DNA of 64,000 nt from Euryodendron excelsum (taxonomy: Eukaryota; Streptophyta; Magnoliopsida; Ericales; Pentaphylacaceae), in contig CM065397.1 of the NCBI GenBank assembly GCA_033060915.1, forward strand, positions 25,861,001 through 25,925,000. The letters run 5' to 3'. Every line of letters begins with the position of its first letter. Positions within the stretch are counted from its first letter, which is position 1. A program made the position numbers and the translations under genes. Of this stretch, positions 21,824-34,900 are shown in pieces. The notes under the pieces were generated by a model, which did no database searches, was not told where the DNA came from, and saw nothing but the letters and a program-made list of their open reading frames with translations.

Positions 21824-23223
21824 TGATCGCTCTTGAATAGTGCAATTTATATCCGCCAGTGTGCGATTGCGATGCAATAATAATATCTCGGTAAGTCCGA
21901 GGTCAATCGATAAGGAACACAAGAAATAAACTTAATCTGGCAAGATCTACAATCAGAACAAAATAAATACGAGCTCAGAATCAATTAAAATTACAGAAAA
22001 AAATTTCAAAAAGAAAATAAAAATCAATTGTTGGAGATGATTGATCTAAATTATCCGACAATAAAATTAAACTAATTTTTAGGGATGTATTCAAATATTA
22101 TAAAAAGGTCTTGGTAGGGTTTGATCCAGTAATAGGCCTACAGGTAGATTCCCAAGATAATTTTGATTAAAGAAACTCAAGATTCGATTACCCTTTTGGA
22201 GTGAATATTCAATTATTTACTAATGTTCATACCAGGGTCCCATTAATACTTGTCCCAGTTTATAAACCTGTCTACAATATATGTTTGAAGCTTAATCAAG
22301 AACAATAGATTCCTAAAGTACTCTTAATAGGAATATATATGCAATTATAATCAATATCCTTATCAGAAATTCTAGGTATACATATCCCTGCTTACAAATC
22401 AGTCTATACATATATGCTAGATATGATTAAGAATATTGTTTTCGAAGATATTCATGGGCAAGAAAATGAATTTTGATCCAAGATCTTGAAATCTTGGAAA
22501 ATAAATAACTATTTTGAATCTCTACCTGTAACCTAGTTACTTTCTCAACCCATACCAAGAACGGATTTAACTACTGAAAAATATGATAAATATTGTAAGA
22601 ATGGAAATAATAATTAAAGAAATAAAATGCTGCTTTAAAGAAATATAATCTGAAATTCACAATAAGAACAAGAAAGAAAACTAAAGATTAAGATGCTCCC
22701 TTAAAAGATGAAAAGATTCTTAACCTCCAAGGATTGGATGATTCCTTCTTCCAAAACCCTAGAATTCTTTTCCTCCTTCAGAACATAGAACTCCTAAACC
22801 TATTCTACTACCTATTAAAATCTCTCTAACTAAAAAGTGAATTAATCTATATATCCCGTCGTCAGTCGTACGGACAACTTCTACTAAGTGCTCAGATGGG
22901 CTGGGTCACTTCATGAAAGTTATAGATGTCGAAAAGTTATATGAAATCGACATATTATGGGCCTGAATAGCCTTTCTGGTTCACTAGATAAGGGCTTCCA
23001 AAGTTCCAGCTCTGCGTGCTTCAGCAGCTTGTACCTTGACAGCAATCTCTTGAAACCTATGATTAAATTGCATTCGAAATCATTCTATTTAAGCTCAAAC
23101 CTACATAAAGCATTATAAATTCAATTAATATAAAAAAATAACCAAAAATACATAAATAATCATAAACTAATGCTAACAAATTACTAATTAAGGTCTTATA
23201 ATTGCACTTTTGAAGCGCAATCA
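21824..23223. mobile_element. 1.4 kb insertion with TIR-like ends and 5-bp TSD
   Basis: Starts TGATCGCTCTTGAATAGTGC and ends with the complement of TGATTGCGCTTCAAAAGTGC, giving an imperfect inverted repeat of about 25 bp. Flanks are ATAAG (21,819-21,823) and ATAAG (23,224-23,228). The TG...CA ends with a 5-bp duplication fit a solo LTR or small LTR element; the long inverted repeats would fit a DNA transposon. No ORF of note. The related LTR at 10,776-15,547 lacks it. Class unresolved. Confidence 0.7.
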
Positions 23224-23399
23224 ATAAGTTTAAGAGAACTTCTTAGAGATCTTTTTGAAGATAGAGTGCATGGATATTTGAAAATATTTTGGAGTTGATT
23301 TTTGAAATATCAAGAGAGTAGAATGTTTCTGGAATTATGTTATGAAAATGGTTTTTCAGTTGAAAAATTATTTGAAAAGGGGTCTTTGAGTTAGAGCCT

Positions 23400-23665
23400 T
23401 GAAATTTACTAACCTAGATTGGGTTGACTTAGGGTTAAGGAGACCTAGGGTGAATTAACTTGGGTTAAGTTAAGCTTGGGTTAAGATGAGCTAAGTTTAA
23501 CTAACTTGTGCTAGGTCAACCTAGGGTTAAGGTGACCTAGGGTTAACTAACTAAGGTTAGGTTAACCTAGGGTTAAGATGATCTAGGATTAACTAACTAA
23601 GGTTAGGTTAACATAAGGTTTGGTTGACCTAGGGTCAAGTTAACCTAGGGTTAAAGGGTGGTTTT
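23400..23665. repeat. GGTTAAC-type short tandem repeats, second array
   Basis: Same units as the array at 12,130-12,465, at the equivalent LTR position. Confidence 0.8.
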
Positions 23666-26309
23666 GAACTAGGGTTTTAACCTAGTGATATTTGGAAACT
23701 ACTCAAGAGATGGTTGCCTTGGAACCACTTCACCCATTAACTCAAGAGAGCAAAACTTGTGAAAATCAACATTGAATAGATAGTTTTGAAGACTTGAAAA
23801 TTAAAGAGAATGATCATTAGAAAATTGGTTTTGGAAAGGAGATTTTGAAAAATCACTTTTAACAGGTTGAAGATCACTCTAAAGAATAAGGGTTCATATG
23901 GTTGATTTGAAGGAAATCACTCCAAAGAGGACTCTATGGGACCATTCCAACCACAACATTTAAGAGAGCAAAACTTCTAAAAATCTAGGTGAAAATAATG
24001 GTTTAAGGAAATCATTTTTATGCAAATTAAAGAGAGTGAAATTTTGAGAATCCTTTTTAAAGGGGGTTGTTTTGAAAAATATTTTTTGGGGTGTAAAAGC
24101 CAATTCTAATGAACTAAGGTTCATATGGTCAAGATAATGGGAAAACTACTCAAGAGAGGGTTTCAAGGGACCATTTTAACCGCAAGGTTCAAGGGAGTGA
24201 ATTCTATAAAAATCAATATAAAAGAGAAGGGTTAGAAAACTGAATTTATGTCTTATGAAATGCAAAGAAATACAAGGATGTAAATGAGGTCAAAGGGCTT
24301 AAAAGGGGGGTTTTCTAAGATGTGAAAATGGAACTAGGCTTGAAGAAATCACTTAGATATGGAATTTGAAGAAAACATAGAGATGGAGATACTGAGAATT
24401 TTTACAAAATGATGATGGACATAAAAATGAGGCCAAGCATGTAATATATGAACATGGTAACCATATGCAAGGGAGTCATAAATTCATACAAGGCTATAGG
24501 CCATACCAAATTGCAAGGAGCTCCAAGGCCATACCATCTTAAAGTGGGCTAGCGAGAGATCCCCCTACATGGTGGCCCTCACAAGTTTTCCTTTAGGCAT
24601 GAACTTAGAGCTCTCTTGTTTTAAGCATGCAAGAAAGGGAGGTAGAAGATGGGGGTTTAAAATAGAGAATAGCCTAAGTAGGCTAGGAGGGAGAAGAGAA
24701 GAGTGGGAATGACATAAACGTAAAACAGAATAACACTTTTTGCCTTCAAACACCTTCAAACCTCCATGGATGCTTTAGCTTGAACTTGAATAGCCTTAGA
24801 AAAGCTTGAAGGGGCTGAAATGGGATTGTTTATGGCATTGAGGGCTTTGTAGATGTGGTGTATGGGTTAGAAGGAGGTGGAATCTAACCTAAGTGTTTGG
24901 AGAGTGCAATGTATATGGAAATTCGAGGTTCAGAGGATATTTTTGCAAAGCTTCACTGCTATTTTCGATTCTGGAATATGCAAAGGAGGAAGCCTGTATT
25001 TATAGGCAAAGCTGGAGAGGACTGGCGCATGTAGTACATGTGCCTAGGCAAATTTTGCTCTAGCGTATGTGCTACATGTGCTAGTACTGTTCCACAGAGT
25101 GAAGGCCACGTGGCACACTCTGTACTGGCTAAATCTTAGGGGGCAAGCAAAGTTTGATCGATCTGATCAAAATCTGGGTGCATGTAGCATATGCTCCGTC
25201 GCTAAGAATGTTCATTTAAACTTTGTCTCGATAATTGTGCAATCCAAAAAAGATTCGAGAAAATCAATTGCGTCCACGATGTTCTCCTAGTATTTCTCAA
25301 GAACCTGAAATTTTCGAAAAGCTTGAAAGGTGTTCGAAAGAATGAGATATCATCTTGGGAAGTGTGCATGAAAACACACTTTTATGTAGCATTTGTGATA
25401 TGCTCCGTGGCTATTCAAAAATAGTTATTTTTGGACCACGTGACCGAGGCCTTCGGGAAGCAATCTTTCTGATTGGACCGTACCGATGGAAAGTGCTTTG
25501 GAAATACTTTCAAAAATTTCTTGATTTACGCATTTCTCAAGTCGTTTGATGGTGTGTTATAATTAGGAAATTGAAGAAAAAGATAACCTTGGCGTAGCGT
25601 TTGTGAGACGCTCCAGGGGTTATTGAAAGTGGCAGTTTTCGAGCCATGTGATCGGGGGCTCCAGGAAGCGATCTATTCAACCGAGCCATATCGATGGAAA
25701 GACCTATGGTCAAACTTTTAGAAATTTCTTGATTTACACATTTCTCAAGTCATTTGACGGTGCGTTATAACCAAGAAATTAGGAGAAAGACAACTCTAAC
25801 AGAGCGTCTGCGAGGCGCTCTAGAGGACTTTCATTGAGTCGGGATTATTTAGAGTTGCGGGGCTCACCTTAGGTTAAATAGGGGTTTATGATGAGATTTT
25901 TTGTTCGATACCTAAAGTCGGTGTAGTTTTAGGGCACGTTCGGCCGCCAGGGGTAAAACGGTCATTTTGACTATACTTGGTTGAAAAGGGTCTGGATGGA
26001 TTGGAGTGGCGTGTTAAGCGTGCCGGACTGTTCAGGGACAGTCCTGGAAGATATTTTTGCTATTTGGTGGAATTTGTACTCTGCTGAGGTGCCTAGGGGT
26101 AAAGGTCATTTTGACCAAAGTTGACTGGGATGGGACTAAAATTGGATAAGATAGCGTATTGAGTACACCTAACTGTCTAGGAGCACTTTGGAAGGGTGGA
26201 CTTAATGTTTTGAGGAATTTTGAACATTCTCGAGACGTGCCTAGAGGCTCAAGGGGTAGGTTTGGTCATTTTTCATCCAGTCGGGCTAGCAGGCACCGGT
26301 GTTGACCTA

Positions 26310-26690
26310 TGTGTTGGTTCCCGAGACTGCTCGATCTCGAAAAGCTATTTGTGTGGTGTTGGTCCCTAAGATTGCCCGATCTCAAAAAGCTACCTGTAGA
26401 GTGGTGTTGGTCCCTAAGATTGCCTGGTTTCGGAGAACTACCGAATGACGGACATTCTACATTGGCAGGCTAGCAAGCGCTAAAAATGAACCGTTTGAAA
26501 TTTGATAAGGTGTTGGTCCTTGATATCGCTCGATCTCGAAAAACTACTTGGATAGCGTTGGTTCCCGAGACCGCTCAGTCTCAGAAAGCTGCCTAGATGG
26601 CATTGGTTCCCGAGATCGCCCAGTCTCGGAAAGCTGCCTAGATGGCGTTGGTTCCCGAGACTATCCGATTTCGAAAAGCTACCTAGAGTG
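26310..26690 (-). repeat. GAGAC-palindrome repeat array in LTR U3, second copy
   Basis: Units of about 46-51 bp with 'gttggttcccgagac...tctcgaaaagctacct'. The last three units (26,556-26,690) are nearly identical, which suggests recent amplification in this copy. Equivalent to 15,030-15,370. Confidence 0.8.
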
Positions 26691-26868
26691 CCTAAGGGCA
26701 ATATGGTCCTTTCAACTTCAATTGGGCCCTACGGCCTGAGAAGTGACCAATTAACTGAATTGGAGTCCGAAAGAGATAGCTTGGGCTCATATGTGTTGTA
26801 ATGTTTGAAACTAGATCCAGTCGGGTAGGAGATTGCTAAGCGGACAAAAATGAAGTGCTTACAGTAAG

Positions 26869-27400
26869 CTATTTTAGTAATTGTTTCACCCTAACGAGCC
26901 TTAAAAGTTTTTATTAGGAAGAGTTAAAGCCTTTTGAAGGTAGTATGTGTGTTTTGATACTCGGTTAGTGGAAAAAAAAAAATAGTGTGCACGTTTAGAT
27001 TTCTTTAATGGCAAATGCTAAGGGCATATTTTAATCTTAGTTTATCTGCTTGTACAATGCATTAAAAATTATAATTTTAGTATTAAAAATTCTGTTATTT
27101 TAATTTTGAATATTTTATACAACTAAATAAAGTAACTTTAAAATATGCCACAAGGGCATATGTTAGCAATTTAGGTGTAGTTATAAGTCTGTCATCTTAC
27201 TTAACTTTGGATGATCCAAAGGAGTTAATGTGTAATCAAATGTTCTAAAGTCAAAAGTCACAAAAAAAAACAGTTGCAAATATGAATGATTGAATAACTG
27301 TCTTTATCTAAGTGGCTATCATATTATCTATATATTAAAAAAAAAAGAAAGAAAAGAAAAACTCACATTAACACAATGATTTGAACTTTGTAATGAAGGG
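26869..27400. other. AT-rich intergenic DNA upstream of the PP2C gene
   Basis: No gene or complete mobile element is visible. Poly-A and short A/T runs occur, for example at 26,970-26,981 and 27,338-27,360. Confidence 0.6.
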
Positions 27401-27490
27401 AAAAGTTTAGGAGGAGCACCGATAGCTTCACCCCAAATTTAGTACTCCCACCTAAATTCAGCTATATTTGCAGTCAAAGGCCTCAATGTC

Positions 27491-27503
27491 CGCCACGTGT
27501 ACG
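27491..27503 (+). promoter_or_regulatory. G-box/ABRE-like element upstream of the PP2C gene
   Basis: CGCCACGTGTACG contains the G-box core CACGTG (27,494-27,499). It is about 300 bp upstream of the CT-rich leader of the PP2C gene. bZIP/bHLH binding and ABA or light response are known for such sites; a role here is inferred. Confidence 0.4.
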
Positions 27504-27699
27504 TCCTAAATCAACGATCGAAAACTCTAATACATGGCTTTGACCGAGTCTTTTGCCCCTATTTTTGGCACACCAACAAACAGACAACGACACCACCCGA
27601 ATCTAATCATCAAAAAAAATATTTTCTACTTAATTTTTCTCTCTATGAAATCCGCAAGAAATGTTGATTTGATTTCTTTTTTTCATTTTCAAATCCGAA

Positions 27700-28292
27700 G
27701 AAAAAAGTAGACCGGAAACAGGACGAAGCAGCCCCAACCCTCTCTTTGTCTCTCTGAAACTGTCGATGTTTTCTCTGTAATTCGTTCCCCTCTCTCATGG
27801 CATTTCATCTCGCCAATTCCCTCCTTCAGGTGCTTTCTCTTTATATTTTATCTATTATATATTTATATCTATATATGCTAACCATGATCTGAATCGTTGT
27901 ATATATATATGGATGTATTATGTATATAATGTTGGAGTCTTTGAGATTGTTTGTGTTCGTGATTACTTTTGAAATCTGATCCATTCTTGTTTGAATTTAG
28001 TTTTCTGTGCCTGTTACTGAATTGGAAAGATCTATTGCTGTGTGTGTTGTGTTTTGAAATTGAAGTTGATGTTGTTTTTTTTCAGGTTGGATGAGATAAT
28101 CCGTAGGTTGTATGTAGGTCCGGCCCTGGATGTGGATTTTGCGATTCGTCTGCAGCTTCGTTGGCGTTCAAGGATAGGCATTTTAGTCTCTTTAATCGAC
28201 AATATATATACTTATACATATATATACCTATAATTGTTTTGGCACGAGGGTGCAGAGCTTGGGACTTCGAAGAGAAAAATCAAGCGATAATT
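27700..28292 (+). promoter_or_regulatory. PP2C 5' leader with probable untranslated exons
   Basis: A CT-rich leader (27,740-27,829) ends CTTCAG before GTGCTTTCTC, a possible donor at 27,830. A pyrimidine tract TTTTTTTTCAG ends at about 28,085 and a possible acceptor ...GGTGCAG ends near 28,254, 38 bp before the ATG. The exact structure needs transcript data. An upstream ATG at 27,797 would be in the first leader exon. Confidence 0.4.
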
Positions 28293-28385
28293 ATGGGATA
28301 TCTCAATTCGGTTTTGACATCTACTAGCCAGGTTTATGCTGATGACGCACCCGTTAGCGGTGCTGGTCTCAGGTAACAATTAAGA

Positions 28386-28416
<31 letters not shown>

Positions 28417-31400
28417 CTATTTTGAATATATGTATTGTTATCTCTTGAAATGTTTTTTGTTGGTGGGATTTTGGGATTGAATCCAGCTTGTAGAGAATTT
28501 TGTTTGATGTTCACTGTTATTGATAAAGCTTCTTGATTTGCATACCGATTTTTATTGCTGATCTTGTAGGATTTTCCATTTATTATTAATTTTGTTTATA
28601 TTAATGATGTTGTTCATATATATGTACTAGAACAATGTCACACACTATGCGTGATCACCATCTATATATGTACTAATTTATAAGGGAGAAAACTATTTTG
28701 GTGTTTGTCTCAAATTGAAATTGTGTCAATGTTTAACTTGCCCAAAAAACAAGTAATTTTTATGTAAGGACATTTAAAAACTTCCAATAACATTTGAAAG
28801 TGTGGGAAATTTTATACTAACATTCTATTTGAATTTGAAAAAAGGTCACTACATTTTAGGAGAAAGAGGGTGATTCAAGAATGAGAAATGGCGAGGTAGT
28901 TAATAAAAAAAGATGAATTATGGGTTTATTCTCATTATGATTTGGTGAATGATCAACTTAGGTCTGTATTTACCAGAATCAAACCAAAAAAAAAAAGTTG
29001 TTACTGGACAAAAGGTGCTTTAATCTTCCTGTGGTAGTGAGAGAAGTCTTTGCTAGACGGGAAAATTAAGAAGGCATTAAGATTGTTCTCACAGCTGTCA
29101 TTGTATTCTAAATGCGTTTTTGCTAGTGGATGCAGATGATGTTCATTATGCATCAACATCTCTGTGAAGACGTCAAATTAGTTACGGAATCTACATGAAA
29201 TTAGAAATATTATGTTTATCACATTTGTTGTCATGCCGGGCATGCATGAAAGGTACTATTGAGGAAATTAGATAGGTTTAGCTGATGAGATAAATCCTTG
29301 CATGGTAATTGTTTTGTCTTGTTGGGCTTGTATTAAAATCAATATATAGTTACAAATTTGTTAGTTTTTGTGTAATCACATTGTGTGTGTTTGATACATT
29401 TCACAATCCTCTGAAGAAAAAAATTAGTTATGCGAGCTGGATAATGAGAAAAGTCATGATTAAAAATAATTAGAAATGCTACTAGAATAGATAATTAATA
29501 AGAATAAAGTAAGGATAAGCCGATTTTGTTGGTACTTGGTAGTTAATACAGTTTTAATACAAATAATACACTATACATGTGGCTAATACATTATATGCTA
29601 ATACTAAATCCATTTCTCTTTAATTCGTGAATTCACAAGTCACACCCTAAAGGAATGGCATGGTGGATCTTGTGCTGGAATTTTTCTCAATATTAATTTT
29701 GTGTATTTTGGACGCAAAAGAAATGCTTTTGAGTTTGGATCTAGTGAATGTGTGTTCCATTACTTGGTTGTGCTCGATGTGCTATTTTTTTTCCCACTAA
29801 ACTTGTTTTGTCTAACATCCTGGGAAGTGAGGGATTTATTTTTCGGGCCAAACTAGTGCACTTATTTTTCTCTTACTTAAGAGATGTGTAATGGATTGCG
29901 TATCAAGTTTTATTGTATAATCTTTAGTTTTTAGTAATAAGACTACCACTTGAAAAAACAAAAATAGATACTTAATTAATTGTCAAATCAGATTTTGTTA
30001 TTTCGACTAAATGACAATAAAAAGTTAGATTACAATGACATTATATAACTATAGAATTAAATTTTTAAGGAATAAAACATATTCACAGAGAAAATAGGTG
30101 AAAAACAAAGAAATAAAAATTTATCAAAAAATAAAATTTCTAGTGCTGATAAGCCATATCAGCTGTATCGGCCGTTATGGGCAGATACGATATTGAAATG
30201 ATACCATACTGGCTGTGATTTTCTTTGTTGCCATTACATTACCATTTGTCCATAATGGTAGGCCAACAAACCAATTCGTATTGGCAATACGTAATGGTAT
30301 TGGCTGATATTTAGAACCATGGTTGAAATTGTCAGGCAAAACATACTCACCGTTCTAGATACTACTGCGTCTTGACTTCTCTCAAATGCATTAGTTTCTT
30401 GTTCCCTTCTTTGTTGTCTTGTCACTAACTTGTCAATTTCAATAGTTTCAGTTTAGATAGACACATTTTATGGACATGTTCTTGATTGCTTCACATAGAG
30501 CATGTTTAGCTTAAGAATTTTCATCATTTGCTCTGATAGGTGTCTTATATCGCAAAACATCCTAATGCACTTTTCCTACTTCATTCATTCCATTTGAACT
30601 CTATTGCGACCCAATCTTTGTTTCATATCCATTCATATGACTAACAATCCAACATAATGATAACAATCACTTTTTGGTATGTCCTGGATTTCTAGTTTCA
30701 GAATATTAAAGTTGCATTTCGCTCACATGTGCAGCACATTTATGGAAATTAGTTCACATTAAATCGTTTATGCCATGTGAGTTATTGTTCACTCCATCAT
30801 CATCGATGTGAAGGCACATGGCAATGAGTCATATGGCATGCGGAATATAGACTTTAAATTTCTTCGTCTTTAACATTACAACTCTGGTCATGCTGTTGAA
30901 GTTATTTCTTTACATCGGAATTTGATAAAACTTTGACCTTTCTTTTTTCTTTTTTTAAAACATTTCAAACACCTCAAGTCAGAAATGAGATATAGCAAGT
31001 TGATGGCCTGACCTAAAATCCTAGAAGTTAGATAGCATAGAAACATCTTTATCTCAATCTAAAAATTTGATACATGGAGACATTTTCTGACATTGAACTC
31101 TGCATGGTTGTAATTTGTAGTATGTTTTTTCATGATTATTAGTTAAAAAGGTACGAGGAAGAATACTATGTTATAGGCAGACTAAATTGTATAATTGTAT
31201 AGCTCTAGTTAGTTAAAACATCATAAATTAATTTTCCTTTCATGAAAGCTTGATGGACATTTTAGTTTGAGTCTGTGTTGATGTTTGACCTTATAAGGAT
31301 GAAACTAGCAAAGTAGTATCTAATTTACCTACCAGGAAAAAAAAAGTAGTCTCTAATTTTCACGCCAGACGCAATAAACTAAACCTTTGGTTTACCGTAA

Positions 31401-31856
31401 GCCTTTCATCCATGTAAGCAACTTTTGGATGTCTATATGAGGTGTGAGCAAACATCATCCACATAGGACAACCTAGTATGTGATTTTGTATGCTATTTAA
31501 TGAGTTTCCATGGGGATTAGATTTATCTAATCTATCAAAATGTTTTTCTTTCTGCTTAGTTTTCTGAGGCTTGATAAAAATTTTCTTTAGTTCTATGTTT
31601 GTTTTCAAGTTTCACGCTGAATGACTGGATGAGATTGCTTGCTTCAATGGCCTTGTCATCATCTTCCTGTTATTTGCCAAAGATAGTAAATCTGTGCATG
31701 TTAATTTATTGCTGGAGTAATGCTTTGGATTCTCAAATGGTGCAAGGCTTTGCAAATATGTTGTTTCATTGTTGTTTTACTAGTTATATACCTGTGATGT
31801 GTCAGTATTGAAGCACTGATAGAGGATTCTATAATCACTTCCTCGTGCAAACATCT

Positions 31857-31901
<45 letters not shown>

Positions 31902-34900
31902 GTGTGTACATAGATTACATAAAATAAAACTGTATCTGGTAGTTGCATAAGCATTTAGTCATTTAGCTAGGGGCTTGTAACCGATTTAAATTCTGCATGG
32001 AATCAGGGATTGTTGTCGATGTTGTATGCCAACTGTGGATTTTGCAATTTAAGGAATTTTTACTTATTTGAAAGGTTTATAATTCTTTTCAAAAGATAAG
32101 AGTGACAAGAAGGGTTCAGTACTAAGTTTCAATTTGTCACCTGAAAACAGTCAGAATGGAAAGTTCAGCTATGGGTATGCAAGCTCTCCTGGGAAAAGGT
32201 CTTCAATGGAGGACTTCTATGAGACGAGAATAGATGGTGTGGAGGGAGAGATTGTTGGTCTCTTTGGTGTCTTTGATGGTATGTAGCACTCTCTCTCTGT
32301 CTCTCTCTCTCCTCCTTCCCTCCCCCCTCTCTCGCCTCCTTTTTCCTTGGTGGCACTTCACATAACCTTGGTTTTCCTTAGAATAATAATGTTATCAATG
32401 AATAATAAGTTTATGTTAGCTAAATATGAATAATCCCACTCATAATTTAGTTATTGATAACTTAGTCTTTTCCAACATGAATGATTTTGACATCATCACA
32501 GACAAGAATTTTTACACATAATAGCTTTCCTTTTTTTTTTAAAAGATATCTTTCCAGTTTCATTTTGCTGAAGTGTTTTAATTGTAGTCATTTTGTTTTA
32601 TACATCTGAAATAAGGCATTAGGTATCTTAGTTTTTAGTTCATTTGGTTTGCACTCTCATATTTCATGAAAATCTGAAATGGGAGACTTTTATATGTATG
32701 CGATTTCATTATATATGTCCTATTATGTTGTGTATTTTGAGTTCTTTGTTTGTTTCAGGTCATGGGGGCGCTCGAGCTGCAGAATATGTCAAACAAAATC
32801 TTTTCAGTAATCTAATCAGCCATCCAAATTTCATTTCTGATACCAAGTCTGCTATAGGTTAGTCTCTTATCTGCAGTACAATATTTCCTGAAGATGCACA
32901 AATTGCTTATTCAATTAACTACATTTATATTTTTTTGTGGATTTCTTCCTTTTTGCAGCTGATGCATACACTCATACAGACTCGGAATTTCTGAAATCTG
33001 AAAAAAATCAGAATAGAGATGCTGGATCAACTGCTTCCACTGCCATCCTTGTTGGTGACCGTTTGCTGGTTGCAAATGTTGGGGATTCCAGAGCTGTTAT
33101 TTGCAGGGGGGGCAATGGTAAGTTTCTGCAGATTCTTTTTTATTTTCTTTTTGGTGGTTTGATGCTATAGAGCGAGTTTTTTTATTTATCAAACCCAGTT
33201 TTATGGAGATTTATTTGCCCATACTCAGGTGATTTTGAACTTATTTCCAAAATCCAAGTTCTTTTTAAAGTCACGTAACAAACCACGATTTCTGCTTAAA
33301 ATCGTGTTTTGAAGACATGACTTTAGGCTGAAGTCTTCTCTTCAGAACACGACTTCAACTTGCGTTCTGGGCCCTTTGTGTATCTGAATAAGGTTAAGAA
33401 CTTCCTCAATCTTCAACTCCAAGGTCAAGTTTGGTGTCTATGGCTGTAATTGCAATCTTAGATTACCTCTGCTCTAGCTTCAAAAACCACCACATGTTTT
33501 TGATGTCTTTGTATATGGGAAAAACCTTCTTGAAATCTCGAATAATCAGGACCAGTAGTCAGGAAAAACATTCTTTCAAACCTTCTGCCTCTTCATAATT
33601 TTTGGGTAAAAAAGAAGTCATAAGCGAAATTGAATGGTATATGTAAGGAAACAAAAGGTTTTATTATAGGAGTTTACACTCGAAAACAAATTTTTAACTA
33701 AATGACAGCCTGTACTGAAAATATTTTGTGTGCATATATATGTATGAATAAGCCCTAACATTTTCTTCTCTTTTGACCACAGAAGCAACAAAATAAGAAT
33801 CAAAATTTCAATTTTTTTTCCATCAGTTTCACAACAATCAGTCAAAAAAATTGTAAATCTAATTCAGAATTTGACCACAATGTGTCCACATAGAGCGATG
33901 GCAAAATGGGAAGAAACCGCTCAAGAGAGAAAAAGAGAAAGAAAGTCAAAAGGAAATCGCAGTTGGCATTGATGAGGAGGTTCTAGGTGTAATAGATTTG
34001 CTCCGCTGGCGTCCACGGCTTCATAGCAAACACTATGCACACATGCCCCATACACAATCTGAAGTTGTGTTCGAAGCTATGACTTCAGGCTGAAGTCGTG
34101 TGTCCAAAGCATGATTTTAAACAAGAGTTGTGTTTTGATCGCACGACTTTAAAAGGAACCTGGGTTTTAAAAAGAACCTGGGTTTGGGAAATAAGTTTAA
34201 AACCACCTGGTACAGTAATAAATTTTCGTACAACCTGGGTTTGGAAAAAACTCTCAATAGAGCATTGATGGATGCTTTCCTGGATGTAAAGAAGATTGTG
34301 TTATTTTATTTTAATCCTTTTTTATAGTGGTTCTGGCTAAAGTCACCCCTAAAAATACTGCCAATGGTAATGTCTTCATGAAAAAGCTTAGTACAATTTG
34401 ATCTAGCCTTTTAAAATGAGACAGTTTTTTAGCAGAAAATGCATGGTTGATGTATGTGGCTTTCTACCTCTTCAACTATGCAATGACTGCTCATGATATA
34501 GTTGAAAATAAGTTTTGAAGGATGTTTTGCTTGCTGTGGCTCTTGGTGGTCTCCCTAATCCACCATATGTTAAAAGCACCATGTTCTTTCCTGCAGCTAT
34601 TGCTGTTTCTCGAGATCACAAGCCAGACCAAACTGATGAGCGACGGCGGATTGAAGATGCTGGAGGTTTTGTGATGTGGGCAGGTACAGACATATGCTTG
34701 CTCTATCTGTTCTCTATTTTAAAATTGCTTTGGTGATTAAGCAAACTGCTGGCAGTGCATGACTGGAAAATTTGTCAATAGGAACTTGGAGAGTTGGAGG
34801 TGTACTTGCTGTTTCTCGGGCATTTGGTGATCGGCTCTTGAAGCAATATGTTGTTGCTGATCCAGAAATTCAGGTTTGATTTGTGTTGATATTGAATGCT

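Larger units (their letters stand above)
20327..26863 (-). mobile_element. Solo LTR, large-LTR gypsy family, with nested insertion
   Basis: The + strand left end is TGTCGCACCCCGATTTTTGG and the right end is GAAGTGCTTACA, the family's termini. It is flanked by a perfect 5-bp duplication GTAAG (20,322-20,326 and 26,864-26,868). Without the 1.4 kb insertion and its duplication it is about 5.1 kb. TATA box on the - strand at 24,996-25,005; GTTAAC repeats at 23,400-23,665; GAGAC repeats at 26,310-26,690; U5 structure block near 20,975-21,055. No internal domain remains, so it is a solo LTR. Confidence 0.92.

Noticed and set aside
10776..26863. One complete element with two direct LTRs and internal region 15,548-20,326
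   Set aside because: The 20,327 LTR has its own GTAAG duplication, the sequence after 15,547 is integrase on the other strand rather than a primer binding site, and the primer site is at 10,757-10,773.
32165..32356. - strand Arg/Glu-rich ORF
   Set aside because: Antisense of PP2C exon 2 and the following CT tract.
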